From Holacanthus passer (Eukaryota; Chordata; Actinopteri; Pomacanthidae), in NCBI GenBank assembly GCA_025331565.1, contig JAFREQ010000037.1, positions 496,001-560,000 of the forward strand: a stretch of 64,000 nucleotides of DNA, written 5' to 3'. The first letter of the stretch is position 1; each line of letters starts with the position of its first letter. Under the pieces are notes generated by a model. It searched no databases, was not told the origin of the DNA, and was given only the letters and a program-made list of their open reading frames with translations. Below are positions 37,788 through 48,787 of the stretch, one piece after another. The translations under genes and the position numbers were made by a program.

Positions 37788-39335
37788 AAGAAGCTACATT
37801 TGAGCGTCTTAGATGCATCTTTGCTCACCATCTTGCAGGTCATGCAGTCAAAGCACCTGTCAGTATTCAGCATGAATCATCTTGTGACTTGGTAGGCTAA
37901 CGTTGGTTAACGTTATCTAGGACACTACAGATCTGTTGGAAACGATCAACAGATAAAACACAGGAAAAATAAAACTTACCGGTTGACCAACATGTTAGTT
38001 CATACGAGCTGTATCTCTAAATCTAGACAGGCTGTTTGACTCTATGTGTTATCAGGCCGTTTTAAAAAAGATCTTCCACCACTCTGAAACGTCTAATGAG
38101 TTCTTAACTTGCTTCCTTCACACCCATGCAAATTTACCCACCTGAAGAATATTGGAGGTTACTGTCTCCACTCTGAGACATATTTGCAGGACTTACTCTG
38201 CTGTCTGCCCCTAATGTCTGTCTTGAAATGCGAAAGGGGGTCACTTCTGGTCACTTCACATGTTTTCAAAAATACATTGAAGAAGATGGAGGAAGGCACG
38301 TCAGGCTGTAGATGATAGAAGTCTTATTTTGCACACTCATGCTGTGAGTAGTTCAGCAAACAAAAAACTGCAATGTTCAGGCGGTCAGACAGCAGAAAGC
38401 TCACTTCAGAGCAACAGAACACAACAGTTTTCACAGGCTGTGTGCTACTTCCCACATCAAGTAAAGCGGTATTCATGTGTAAAATGGGTGTAATCCTAAA
38501 TATTATATGAGAAGTAAGATATGTTCTCTAAGACACGCATTCATCAACATCAGCACTCCTTACTCCATAACGGTTTCCTCTTCTGAGGCCTTTGATTTTC
38601 TTTGTTAGTGACCGTGACTCAGATCAGATAAAAGGCATTCTTCCTGCCTCGGGTGTGTTTGAAGGTGTCCTGCTCATGAGGCACACTCAGTTTCTTTCTG
38701 CAGCATCTCTAGCTCTCCACGCCCCATTCAGGCGAAGGGACATAAATTTCTTCCCTTGATCTCTGAGTGGTTTCAGAGATAGAAAAAAAAAGAAGAAGCG
38801 CTCTGTAAATTCTGCTCCTCTCTTATTTACATTAGTGTGTCAGAGGTCCTTGCACTAATTCAGCAGGTTCCAGTGTTTCTGGATGGGGAGTACATTACTT
38901 CAGTTTGGGTTAAGCATCCATTACCAAAGAGCGCTGGCCCCGAGGTTTGAAGTTGTTTACACAATTGCCCAAACTTATCACAAGCCCAGTGCTTCTTCTT
39001 TCCCTGGAGTCTTTCACAGGCTTCTGACACCACACTTGCTTTCATCTGTGAGCTCTTTGCAGCCTGTAACTTTCTATTACTAATTTTATATTGTAAACTG
39101 TTTAACCAGTTACAACAGCCAGAGTGCTGCAATATACTGCCTGTCCAAATGATTTTATATACTGTAAATGCAAATGTCTTTGTCTCTTTTTCTCTAAATG
39201 CTAAATGTCATTTCCCTATTGCAGATGTCAGAATATGTTGCTTTTACAGTTGTATACCAGCAGGTGATTTGTAGAAAAAAATAGTAGTATTTTTGTTACA
39301 TGTAGTGCATGCAATTCAGTGATATTGCTGGAAAA
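37788..39335. other. Unique non-coding sequence
   Basis: No gene recognised. An octamer ATGCAAAT lies at 39168-39175; otherwise nothing stands out. Confidence 0.5.
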
Positions 39336-40545
39336 TAAGATAAGATAAGAACTTTATTAATCCTGAAGGAAATTCTTGTGCCAGAGCTCTCCATAAATTA
39401 CAGCAGCAAAAACACAAAAAATACAAAATACTATAGGGCATAAAATATAAAATGCAAAGTATTCAGAAAATTGCAGAGGAAAGCACAATGTTAAACGTAC
39501 TAGCAAATATTGCACCGGATATGGAGAGTATTGCACATGATAATGAAAATAACATTGCACCTTAAATACAAAAATAGACTATTATACAGCAGTAGAATTT
39601 TCTATCCTAAAAAATAGGTTGTTTGCAGATGTGGATGAAACATGTAAAGTAAAGCTTATAAGAACATAAGCAAAGCTTATTGATGGCATGTGATATTGCA
39701 CATGGATATGAACATGGTACATGCGAAGTAATATCAGAAGTGATATACTTCAGTTATTCTTCCTGCAGAAAGGGGATGAGTTATATAGTCCAATGGCCAC
39801 AGGTAGAAAAGACCTCCTGTGGCATTCTGTGGTGCACCTCGGTGGTCTCAGTCTACAGCTGAAGGTGCTCTGGTAGGACTCCAGTGTGGCGTGCAGGGGG
39901 TGAGAGGTGTTGTCCATGATACTGAGCAGTTTCCTCAGCATCCTCCTCTCCGACACCTCTACCAAAGACTCTATTTCCATTTCCAGGACAGAGCCAGCTC
40001 TCCGGATGAGCTTGTTGAGTTTGTTAGTGTCAGCCGCCTTCAGCCTGCTGCCCCAGCGCACCACAGCGTAGAAGATGATGTTGGCCACCACCGAGTGATA
40101 AAACATCTGCAGCATGGCTCTGCAGACATTGAAAGACCTGAGTCACCTGAGAAAATACAGGCTCTGACCTCTGTGTTTTTAGTCCAGTCCAGATTATTGT
40201 CTATGTGGATGCCCAGGTATTCGTATTCATCCACAATGTCCACATCTGTTCCATTGATGGTGACTGGGTTTGGACAAGCTATCTGTTTCCTAAAGTCCAC
40301 CACCAACTCCTTCGTCTTTGAAACATTGAGTTGCAGGTAGTTCAGTCCACACCACCCCACAAACCTGTCCACCACTCCTCTGTACTCAGCCTCCTGACCC
40401 CTGCTGATACAGCCCATGATGGCAGAGTCGTCTGAAAACTTCTGCAGGTGGCAGGACTGTGAGTGGAATCTGAGGTCTGAGGTGTAGAGTGTGAACAGGA
40501 AGGGAGCCAGATCCGCCCCTTGGGCCCCGTGCTGCTCACTATGGT
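39336..40545 (-). mobile_element. 5'-truncated non-LTR retrotransposon (LINE, CR1/L2/Rex group)
   Basis: Read on the minus strand, the insertion starts within the reverse transcriptase region near 40545, continues through the end of the protein near 39750 and a roughly 400-bp 3' UTR, and ends in CCTTCAGGATTAATAAAG plus a TTATC-type microsatellite tail (39336-39350). The same tail ends the plus-strand copy at 58265. The 3' tail plus 5' truncation is the usual signature of target-primed LINE insertion. Clade assignment is from remembered fish sequences and is not certain. Target-site duplications are not evident. Confidence 0.8.
39750..40530 (-). pseudogene. Broken LINE reverse transcriptase, C-terminal part
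   Basis: The upstream piece carries PFLFTLYTSD followed by the catalytic FSDD box (codons at 40427-40438, the YxDD equivalent). It then has LNVSKTKELVVDFRK and EYEYLGIHIDNNLDWTKN, the thumb-proximal signature of CR1/L2/Rex-type reverse transcriptases. Near 40150 a short internal deletion shifts the frame. The downstream frame resumes with MLQMFYHSVVANIIFYAV and ends with RCTTECHRRSFLPVAIGLYN, the conserved C-terminus of this group. The N-terminal endonuclease and first RT motifs are missing. It is therefore an inactive relic. Confidence 0.8.
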
Positions 40546-40664
40546 AAAAAAAAATCAGCATATAAGTGTAAAAAGTGTACAATTGAAGTGCCATTGAAAG
40601 CATACATTTTCTACACATATTCATGTTTTAGCCACATTAGAAAAATGGCCCTTGGGTGGCACTG

Positions 40665-41125
40665 CTGGTCTGTCAGTTGGTGGATCCTCCAGTGAAATAG
40701 CTCAGCGACTATTTGATGGATTGTCTTGGTATTTTGTAATCCCCAGAGAATGTGTGATAATGACTTTGGTGACCCCATGAACTTTCAACCTTCATTCAGC
40801 TTTATTTACTTTATCAAATTTTGTTTGACAGCTATTGGATGAATTCCTGGAACCCTGATTTTTTTTTTTACTGCCATCATCAGGTCAAAATTAAAATTTT
40901 TCATATACTTTGGTTTATCACCAAGGCTAATAACACCCTCATCAGTCTCACCCTTATTTTGTGTTCAGTGCTAATTAGCAGATGTTAACATGCAAACACA
41001 AAGAACAAAGATGTGAACATTTTAAACATTTCACTAAATGTCAGTATGTCAGCATTGTCATTGTGAGCATGTTGACATTAGCAATTAGCTCAAAGACTCA
41101 TAGAGCTCATGGTTGAAGACTGTTA
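40665..41125 (+). repeat. Teleost interspersed repeat (GTTAGCATG type), plus copy
   Basis: Ordered words: ATTTGATGGATTGTCTTGG, AATGACTTTGGTGACCCC, CATCATCAGGTCAAAATT, ATACTTTGGTTTATCACC, GTGCTAATTAGCAGATG, TCAGCATTGTCATTGTGAGC and TTAGCAATTAGCTCAAAG. The family also occurs inverted at 34630-35001. It is unclassified and not coding. Confidence 0.65.
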
Positions 41126-41879
41126 ATGATTCCACAAACTGCACCATATGTCTATTAAATTCAGATTCACACTCAACTATTACTGGAATTAATCTCATCA
41201 TAGTGGAACATAAGGGAAAAAAATGCCCTTGAAAGCACCTTTTCTGTACTTACATTCACCTTTTTGAGCTAGAAAGCCTCTAAGAGGCTGTTCTAATGTA
41301 TCCTTGGTCATGGAAAAAGCACAGGAAAGGGCATTATGAGAATATGAGAATCTTCTCTTTTTGTGCAAGTATTTCAATAGTCTAACTCGATTAGATTGTG
41401 CACAGACTTCAAAACTCCTGTCAAACGTCGATGGTGATGCTGTGATGGACCGACATTAGCAAGCACACGTTCAGGCTGACTCCATTTAAAGGCCTTCCGT
41501 AGGGTCTAAAATCAGAAATCGCCATCCAGGATTTACTCTGATGGCTCACATTTCCAATATGTGATGCGCTGAGTGCCTTGTCCGAATAGCTCTGCCTCCT
41601 CAAGATGAGCAATTTATTCCAAGGTTCAGGATAAGGAGTGTGAGAATAAGAGAGGGCCCTTTTTGTGGATCTCAGTATGAGGTATTTGAAGTTGAGATCT
41701 TAAAATGACTCAGTAATGGAGGCTGTGACTTCACTTTCCTCCCTTAAGTATGTGAAAGCCCAGTAAAGATACTATTCACTAACTCTACCTTGTTAAAATA
41801 CTTTTCACGGAGTCCTCGAAATGGAAACGTGATTGATAGTACGGGAAACTAAAAGCAGCTCATCACTTTCAAATGTGCA
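41126..41879. other. Unique non-coding sequence
   Basis: No gene or repeat recognised. Confidence 0.5.
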
Positions 41880-42450
41880 TGAAAACCATGGAAGCTGAAC
41901 TCTGTTTGACATCACAAACAATTGCAGCTGATTTTATTGGAATATTCAGCACCTCCATGGAGGAGAAACTGCATATAAGTGACAAATTAACTTACACAGT
42001 TGTAAAAAATTATGTGACGCTAATAATTTCTCTCAAATAACCGTGAAAAAAGGAATCTCCATTATGGATTGTGGCTCCAGAATCACGTTTTAATTGATGT
42101 GATTACCAGCCACTAAGAAATGTCACAGAAACTTTTAATTAAGTCTAGCCTGTAATTAAAAAAAAAAAAAAAGTGAAAAAAGACACATTGCATTGGCAGC
42201 TGTAAGCCTGTCTGTCTCTGTGCCAGGGACATCAGGTCACTCTCAACCCACTTGATTATTGCTCAAATTGAAGCCCACGTTTGGCGTCTCTCAGCTTGTC
42301 ATTTCACATTAATCAACATGTACTTTATTGTGAACAAAAGATAAAAGATTCAGTGACATCGAAATTAATAGTCTTCACAAATCGTATGGTTTCTGGGGCC
42401 CTTTTTTGAATCGGTTTGTGATTAGATGAATGAATGTTATTCATATTTCT
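41880..42450. promoter_or_regulatory. Candidate conserved non-coding block
   Basis: Repeat-free sequence with AACAATTGCAGCTG, a perfect 12-bp palindrome CCTCCATGGAGG (41952-41963) next to TTCAGCACC, GTTTTAATTGATGTG, TTTTAATTAAGTC, CTTGATTATTG and CATTAATCAACATG. An A15 run interrupts at 42158-42172. Motif density suggests an enhancer. Conservation is untested. Confidence 0.3.
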
Positions 42451-43768
42451 CCCAGGCACAGGTCAAACGTAGGCACAGATAAGCACAGACTTTGCTTATA
42501 ATTTGTCTTTAAAGGCTGATGCAGTGTTTGCGAAGTCCTTTATTATAATCAAGAGAGGGTGGAAATGTCATACATGGTCGCTGTCGCATATACACAATAG
42601 CTGTTTACAGTCCTCTGATTACAATGGCCTTATGCCACCCTCAGTTTTTGTGGCTGTTAGTGGAAAACAGGCCAGACGGAAAGAAAAAAAAATCAATTCT
42701 CATGGAATCAAGAAAATGGCAAACTTCTTTGCAATTCTTCTGACTTTCTCCAGAAAGACTGTGGCCTACTTGGGGAAAGGAAGATTAGTAAAAGACAGAA
42801 CATCCCACATGGACTTAGAGTGGTTTTCTTCCCCATCGTAGTGCCCACAACTCAGTAATTGTCTTTGCATCCAGGCTCTTAAGGGAAACGGGAGCAAACC
42901 CGTCTCCAGCCCATTGCTCTATTTGTCCCAACTTTCAATCGGATGAAGGAATAATGTTCTAAGCAGCCTCAATCTTTGGGCTTAAGAGAGGGTGATTGAA
43001 ACCCTGGTGGCTTAAAAGATGAGACAGACTGCTGAGTGCCTGCGTGTTGTTTCTCATTCCGTCAACGTATAATCTAAAGTCCCTCAATTTCATGTGTGGC
43101 ACGGGCCAAAACATTCTCACTCCTATTAATATTAATGCTCATACTAATAATCAGAATCAAAACTGGGGTTTGAAGGAAATTTGTTTCTTTAATCATGGAG
43201 TAAACCAGAGTAATGTATTTTATTCCAACGTGAGCTGGCAGATAGTTATATTACCGGTGTGACATTCTTTTCTTCTTTAACTACAAATTGATGCTTTGTC
43301 TGTCAAACCTTTTCTTATGCCTCTTTCAAGTAATGTGGAAAAAATGTGAATTAGAAGTGCAAGGCTGTGGCCAGGATTTTTAAAAGAAGGAGGTCAAGGA
43401 AATTCTTCTTTTCTACAAAATCAACAACTAAACCCAATTTTAAATTTTACAATAGTTTTATTTTTTCCTTTAATTAAAAACAGATTACGTAGTTTGTTTC
43501 AGACAAATGCAACCAGTAAAATCACTTGCTTGCTTGAAAAAAATATGGAATCCTAGAAGAAAAATACTGAAATCAGCCAGAAAATGTGCATGTTTGTAAA
43601 TGCAAATCATCAAAACACTTGTGACTAAAACTGGTAATATGACTTCAGGATTACTGTGAGTGCTACTGCTACTATGAAAGCTCACAGTGATGAACACATA
43701 GATAGGCAAAGTAATAGAATAAATAAATGAAAGAAAGACAAATAGAAATGGAAATTGAATTATGGGTT
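42451..43768. other. Unique AT-rich non-coding sequence
   Basis: No gene recognised. Minus-strand frames of 141 codons (43485-43910) and 76 codons (43931-44161) are hydrophobic and unlike any protein I know. The longer one is somewhat unexpected at this AT content. Confidence 0.4.
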
Positions 43769-43828
43769 GTTTGCAGCAAACTCTTTTATTGTCTTTCCCA
43801 CTAACGATCTGACAATAAAAGATCGTTA
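43769..43828. repeat. Interlocking inverted repeats (pseudoknot-like)
   Basis: CTTTTATTGTC (43783-43793) is complementary to GACAATAAAAG (43811-43821), an 11-bp perfect arm pair. TAACGATCT (43802-43810), in the loop of the first pair, is complementary to AGATCGTTA (43820-43828), which lies just past it. The arms overlap by two bases, giving an H-type pseudoknot topology if transcribed. Immediately upstream GTTTGC/GCAAAC (43769-43781) forms another small palindrome. Confidence 0.65.
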
Positions 43829-46151
43829 TCTTTAAAATTGTAATGAATATCTCTTTCAAATGATCTGTATACTGTATATAATGCATACTGTACACTAAAG
43901 CATGATGCATATTAGATCAGTGCAAAAAAGCTATTCTAGAGGCGATGGGCTTTCTGGCCTTAGGTCGTGGGAGAAAACAAAAGTCAGCCAAAAGAAAAAC
44001 AAAAAATTACACAGTAAACAGCATATCAGCAGATGACAATAGTTGGCAAAGAATGGCAATAATTCTTGTAAATAATATGATATAATAAATAATACCGATA
44101 TAAAAAATGTGACTGGACAACCCATGATGTGCACAAAAGTTGAAACTGAAATCAAAAACAACCCTTGGATTTATTGTTGGCATTTTAATTTTTTATATCT
44201 TGCATCACAAAGTATTAAAAATCACATTGACGGGGCTAGAAAAGTTGTATAGCGGAGATTCAATAATGTTCTTTTCAGCTAGAGTGGATATTGAGTGTCC
44301 AGAGTTTAATGCCAAAGCAAAATGGTGAACACTTAAGTAAAACTGTGTCAGGTCTGAGGTGAAAATCTCGAAGAATTTCTAGAAGAAGAAGAATTGACAC
44401 TTTGGCTAAGAACTTTTCAAAGGTATCACAGTAGTGCTGCTATAAGTACATTTTATATGTGAATGACATGGCGTGAAGGGCCTTTCACTGTCCTCCTAAT
44501 GGGTGAATAGACACTAATGATTATAGACAGTTTAGAGGACAGCTTCCATTTCCTGAATCTGATTGAGAGCAGGCCAGTGTCTGACCCCGTCTTGACACCT
44601 CTGCTGATTCCACAAAAGTCCGCTTCCAGCACCCATCAAACACCATCCCCATCAGCTCCAAACCCATCCCAAAGCAATCTCCCCTGGCCTGCTCCACCCT
44701 CTGACGACCACAGCTGCCACTGAATCGCTGCCTTCCCCCCTTAAAGTCCAGCCACAGACGACGCGAGGCTTTGTCCATTCATTCCTGCCTGCTTTCGTTT
44801 AGCTCCGCGTCGCTGCCGCAAAACAACCCGATCAGCACTCTCTGCAATTACTGAATAGAGCGAGGAAGCAGCGGCTTGATTTAGCAGACTGTGGGGACTG
44901 CCATTTTCTATTATCTTTGGGCCCGTGATGATTTATGCCGCATGTGTGCGAATGCATGTGTGCTTGTCTCTCTCTCTCACACACTTTCTCTTCTTCCCTT
45001 TCCTTCCTGTCTGTCTATACCTCTCGCTCTCTCTTTCTCCACATGCTAATATCTCATCTTTTCTCCTGAGCCGGGGGCCCCTGACCCAAAGTCCACAATA
45101 CCAGATGTCTATACAAACTGAGTGAGAGGAAGTCCCGGCTACACGATACGAAGATGAAAGCTAAGATGGTGTTCGATAGCCTTCGTGCTGCGCTGCTGAA
45201 ATAAACAATAGGACGGAGGGCTGAAATATGAAAGTGCGCTTGCCTTTTCTCAGAGGATTCCCACACAAAGCAAATCATTTCCCCGTATATGGTTACATAC
45301 TGTACAGAGGGGACCCCAGTGTGTTCGCTACTCAGCATCACACACACTGCAACAATGCCAAGCTGTTCACCATTGCCCTGGGGAAAAGAGGTTGCACTGC
45401 ACTCTATAATAAATCACATTTTCTGTTCTGTAATTAAAGTATCTAAGTACATACAGCTAAAAACAACAGAACGCCAAGGGAAGGGCATATTATGTTAATA
45501 TTCATCACCGCATAGCTACGTAGAACTAAATTAAATGACAAATAACCTATATGAGCCTACAATCAAAGCAGCCTAAATACATGTTGTGTACCACTTCCTG
45601 GTCAGGAGAGGAGAGCTGCAGAAAGACACGGAGCTGAATTTAGCCAAGAGCGTTGACATACTAAAACCCTCCAGTAGCCACAAGACCTTCCTTCCTGCTT
45701 CTCCCCAAACCCGACCCAGCAGGCCGTGCTGTTCCAGTAATTGAGTGAGTAATGGACTTATTCCGCTGAGTGGTTCTCTGGGTGTACTCAATACTGGGAT
45801 GTAAATCCTGTGGCAAATGGCAGATTAGAGGAGGAGAAAAAAAAAACATAAGGAAAATAAATAAAAGCAAAAAGAGAAAGTACAAGAACAAAAGAAAATC
45901 CATACTGCAATTATTCCCACGCAGTAAATTCAGCTGAGGTCTCATCTTGAGCCATTTTCATCAGCCCTCTGCTTAAATCTGAGAAGGCCACTGTTCTCTC
46001 TGTCTGTCGGGGTCGTCCGATGGTGCTGCGGCAGCAACACAGCAGGGTTTGCATTCACATTTCTTTCTCTGCCTTTGCATTTCTTTCTATCTCCCATACC
46101 CACCACCTCATCTTTGTCCCCCCCCTTGTCCAGACAAAATGTCCTCCATAC
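43829..46151. other. Unique non-coding sequence
   Basis: No gene recognised. The 44.5-44.8 kb part is C-rich with open frames on both strands. Nothing diagnostic is visible. Confidence 0.45.
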
Positions 46152-46661
46152 ACCCAGGCTGAACACTGGACTCCTGCCACGCATTCCAACAGTGGGATAC
46201 ACTGATCGGACTAATCCCTTTTCTCCAAACGCACCATGCAGCCTAGATCCTCTAACAATTAGCTTGTACAATAAACCCATTATCCATAAATCCATCAGAG
46301 GTCTCAGCTCCATCCCTACCAAGTCTTGCCTTGAACACAACACAGCCCGTCTGTGCTTCCCTGTGATTCTCTGTCACTATTAACTAACAACACATTGAGG
46401 TTTTCATCTGGTTTACCACACATCTGATGTCTCATCATTCGTCTATCTGTCCGCATCTCTTTCATCTCCATATAAATCAATTAGCCCATTATTCTCATGT
46501 CCTCCTCTACTTCTTCCTCTCCGCCTCTCATTTGGCCTGCCCAGCGACCACCCTGGTTAAACAGTGAGCCCACGCCACACACTCCATTGGAGGAATCGAC
46601 TGATTGAAATAATCCCTTTCTTCAAAACGCACCATTCTGTCGAGATCCCCTCACAATTAGC
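46152..46661 (+). repeat. Direct duplication of a roughly 110-bp module, 398 bp apart
   Basis: 46152-46263 aligns without gaps to 46550-46661. The last 63 bases (from ACTGATCGG at 46201 and ACTGATTGA at 46599) match at about 51 positions, and identity falls leftward to about 62%. Shared cores are TAATCCCTTT, AACGCACCAT, AGATCC and ACAATTAGC (homeodomain-like). Neither copy resembles a transposon I know, and the ungapped conservation is unusual for neutral DNA. Confidence 0.6.
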
Positions 46662-46989
46662 AGCCCACGGCCAAAAGGCCCAGAGTGAAAATAAGCATGC
46701 TCGAGTCAAAACAAACACATGCAGGCGAAGGGCGCAGAAACCATCAGCAAGCCGCCAAGCGAAATATTTTTGGGCCGCCTTGTCATGCTGATGCTACGAT
46801 GGAGATGGTAGCAGTGATCTCATCTGCTAAATATTGTTTTTGCCATGTAGGCTACAGGCTCTTTTTCCCCTTGTTCTGCACACACAAATGGGGTGTATTC
46901 TTTGCGCCAGGTCTATAAATTAATGTTTTTGTGGGAGCCTGTTGCTAGGGGCTGGAAAGGGGAGGGAAGGAAGGGGGGGGGGGTGGCCG

Positions 46990-47360
46990 GGGGCCAATTA
47001 AAATACAGATGTCTGACTGTCGGTGTAATTCCATTCAGCCATGATTTACATTTAGAACAGTCACCCAAGGCCTGCCACTCCACGCTCGTGCAGGAAATCG
47101 AAGCTGACTCCAACCTAATGAGAAAAGTGAACCTCCCGAACTTTTACAAGACTCTCGTCTGAAAGGAGCCTTGCAACTTTGGCCATAATATGAAAGCCCT
47201 TTCAGCTAATCACCCATTGACAGGGGAGACCGGTGCATTAGGAGCTCAGCAACCAATTTCACTTTGCACTGCTGGCGTGAAAAATGCACGGCGGGAAAGT
47301 TGCCCTTTGTTAATACTCTAGCTTGGCAGCCTCTCCTCAGGATAATCCCTGTCAAATAGT
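46990..47360. promoter_or_regulatory. Candidate conserved non-coding block
   Basis: Repeat-free sequence following an 11-G run (46973-46983). It includes CCAATTAAAATACAG, TTCAGCCATGATTTACATT, CAGCTAATCACCCATTGACAG and AACCAATTTCACTTTGC. It combines ATTA and TGACAG-type words. The ungapped look suggests constraint, which is untested. Confidence 0.3.
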
Positions 47361-47415
47361 TTACCTCATTTGGAGCAACATGCTCAAGAATGTACTTACC
47401 TAAGGATAAAGGGTT

Positions 47416-47796
47416 TCATTGAGCTGAAAAGACCAAAATATCCTTTTTGTTGTTTTTATTTTTATTAAAAAGTGCAGGAGCATATGATATCCACGGTTGG
47501 AACCATAGCACAGTATGTACAACCTCGATTTCTGCCTTCCTACTCTCAGCCAGGATATTTAAAAATGTGATGCAGGGAGCACAATGGGATATGCAACGAT
47601 ACAGGGTGTAGTTGGGGACATTGGGGAAGTGACAGTTAAGGGGGGCAAGACAGTTATAGACTGACACATTGGCATCACTGAACTGGAAGATCATGGAGGA
47701 CCCGATCCTCACCAGCTTGAACCTCTGGTGTGGTGCACACGTTCTGAACCCAAGGCTGCTACTTGCCTTATTGGTGCCAAGTCCATGGAAGTCCAA
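47416..47796 (-). other. Unrecognised 126-codon reading frame with downstream AATAAA
   Basis: The frame runs on the minus strand from an ATG at 47796 to a stop near 47416. Its middle part has many C- or G-ending codons, and AATAAA motifs lie near its end on the same strand. I recognise no domain, signal peptide or family. No plausible partner exons or splice sites were identified. The opposite strand is also open over much of the stretch, which argues for composition rather than coding. It could be a 3' exon, a repeat-borne frame or chance. Confidence 0.15.
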
Positions 47797-48056
47797 GAGA
47801 GATCAAGAGGTGCCTGGTGGTGGTTGTCCTTAGCTTAGGTGATGATAATTTAGACCCATTTTCAAATTTCGCAATAATATTATATATACCAATAATATTT
47901 TGGTTTTAGCTACCCTGACAACTCTCATTATATTGTCTGTGGAAAAGAGTGGGTCAGCAGGTGTTCCACTTGTTGTCGTTGCTGCAGTAACTGCTACCAC
48001 GATTACCTCATAGTCTTGGCTATTTCATTGCAGTTGAGAAGGAATTGGGTCAATTG

Positions 48057-48787
48057 AAGGAAGAGTTTGAGCATTTGGGAAATATGATCATTTGCTTCTC
48101 ATGCGTACACAGAGTAAATATATAGCTGGAGACACACAGCTGATTACCTTGGTTTAGTATAAAGCTTAGACAAAGCTTGTCTGTCTCTGTCCAATGATAA
48201 TAAAACCTGCCTACCAGCACCTTTAAAACTCTTTAATTTGTATATTGGGGGCGGCTGTGGCTTAGGAGGTAGAGTGGGTCCTCCACCGATCACAGGGTTG
48301 GCGGTTTGATCCCCACTTCCTCCTGTCCACATGTCAAAGTGTCCTTTGGCAAGACACTGAACACCAAATTGTTCCCAATGGTCAGGCCAGCACCCTGCGT
48401 GGTAGATCGCTGCCATCAGTGTTTGAGTGTGTGTGTGAAAGAGTGAATGAGCAGCACTCATTGTAAAGCCCTTGTGTATATATATATATTTTTTGACTTC
48501 CTGGAGGCTCTGATGGTTGCTTGGCAACTGGTCCAGGTCAAGAACTAGTCCAGCACATAACCCCTATAAAAAAGAGAATTGTTGTTTTTGTGTTTGTACA
48601 GATCGAACAAACAAGGCTTAATATGTTAATTGTTGAGCTTTAGAAGTGTTGGTAGATGGATGGATCTTTGTGCTAAGCTACGCTAACTGGCTGTAGTGTC
48701 ATATTCACTCTACAGACATGAGAGTCGTATCAATCTTTTGGCAAGAAATCAAAGTAGTGAATTTCCCAAAATGTCAAACTTTCCCTT
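48057..48787. repeat. Fold-back (long inverted repeat) element, interrupted by a SINE
   Basis: The left arm (about 48057-48235) is the diverged reverse complement of the right arm (about 48627-48787). GAGCATTTGGGAAAT pairs with ATTTCCCAAAATGTC, and CTACCAGCACCTTTAAA pairs with TTTAGAAGTGTTGGTAG. Between them lie a SINE (48247-48490) and a centre with TGGTTGCTTGGCAACTGG. I recall this arm sequence as an abundant teleost repeat. A transcript through it would form a long imperfect hairpin. Confidence 0.7.
48247..48490 (+). mobile_element. tRNA-derived SINE
   Basis: The head contains a pol III A box (TGGCTTAGGAGG, 48258-48269) and a B box (GGTTTGATCCC, 48303-48313) 45 bases apart, as in tRNA-like promoters. 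The body phrases GTCCTTTGGCAAGACACTGAA, cut by mutations, and GGTCAGGCCAGCACCCTGC are ones I recall from a common teleost SINE. It ends in AAAGCCCTTGTG plus a TA-rich tail. The B box differs from the consensus GGTTCGAATCC at the C and one A, so it is probably transcriptionally weak. It is nested inside the fold-back repeat and is therefore younger than it. Confidence 0.75.
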
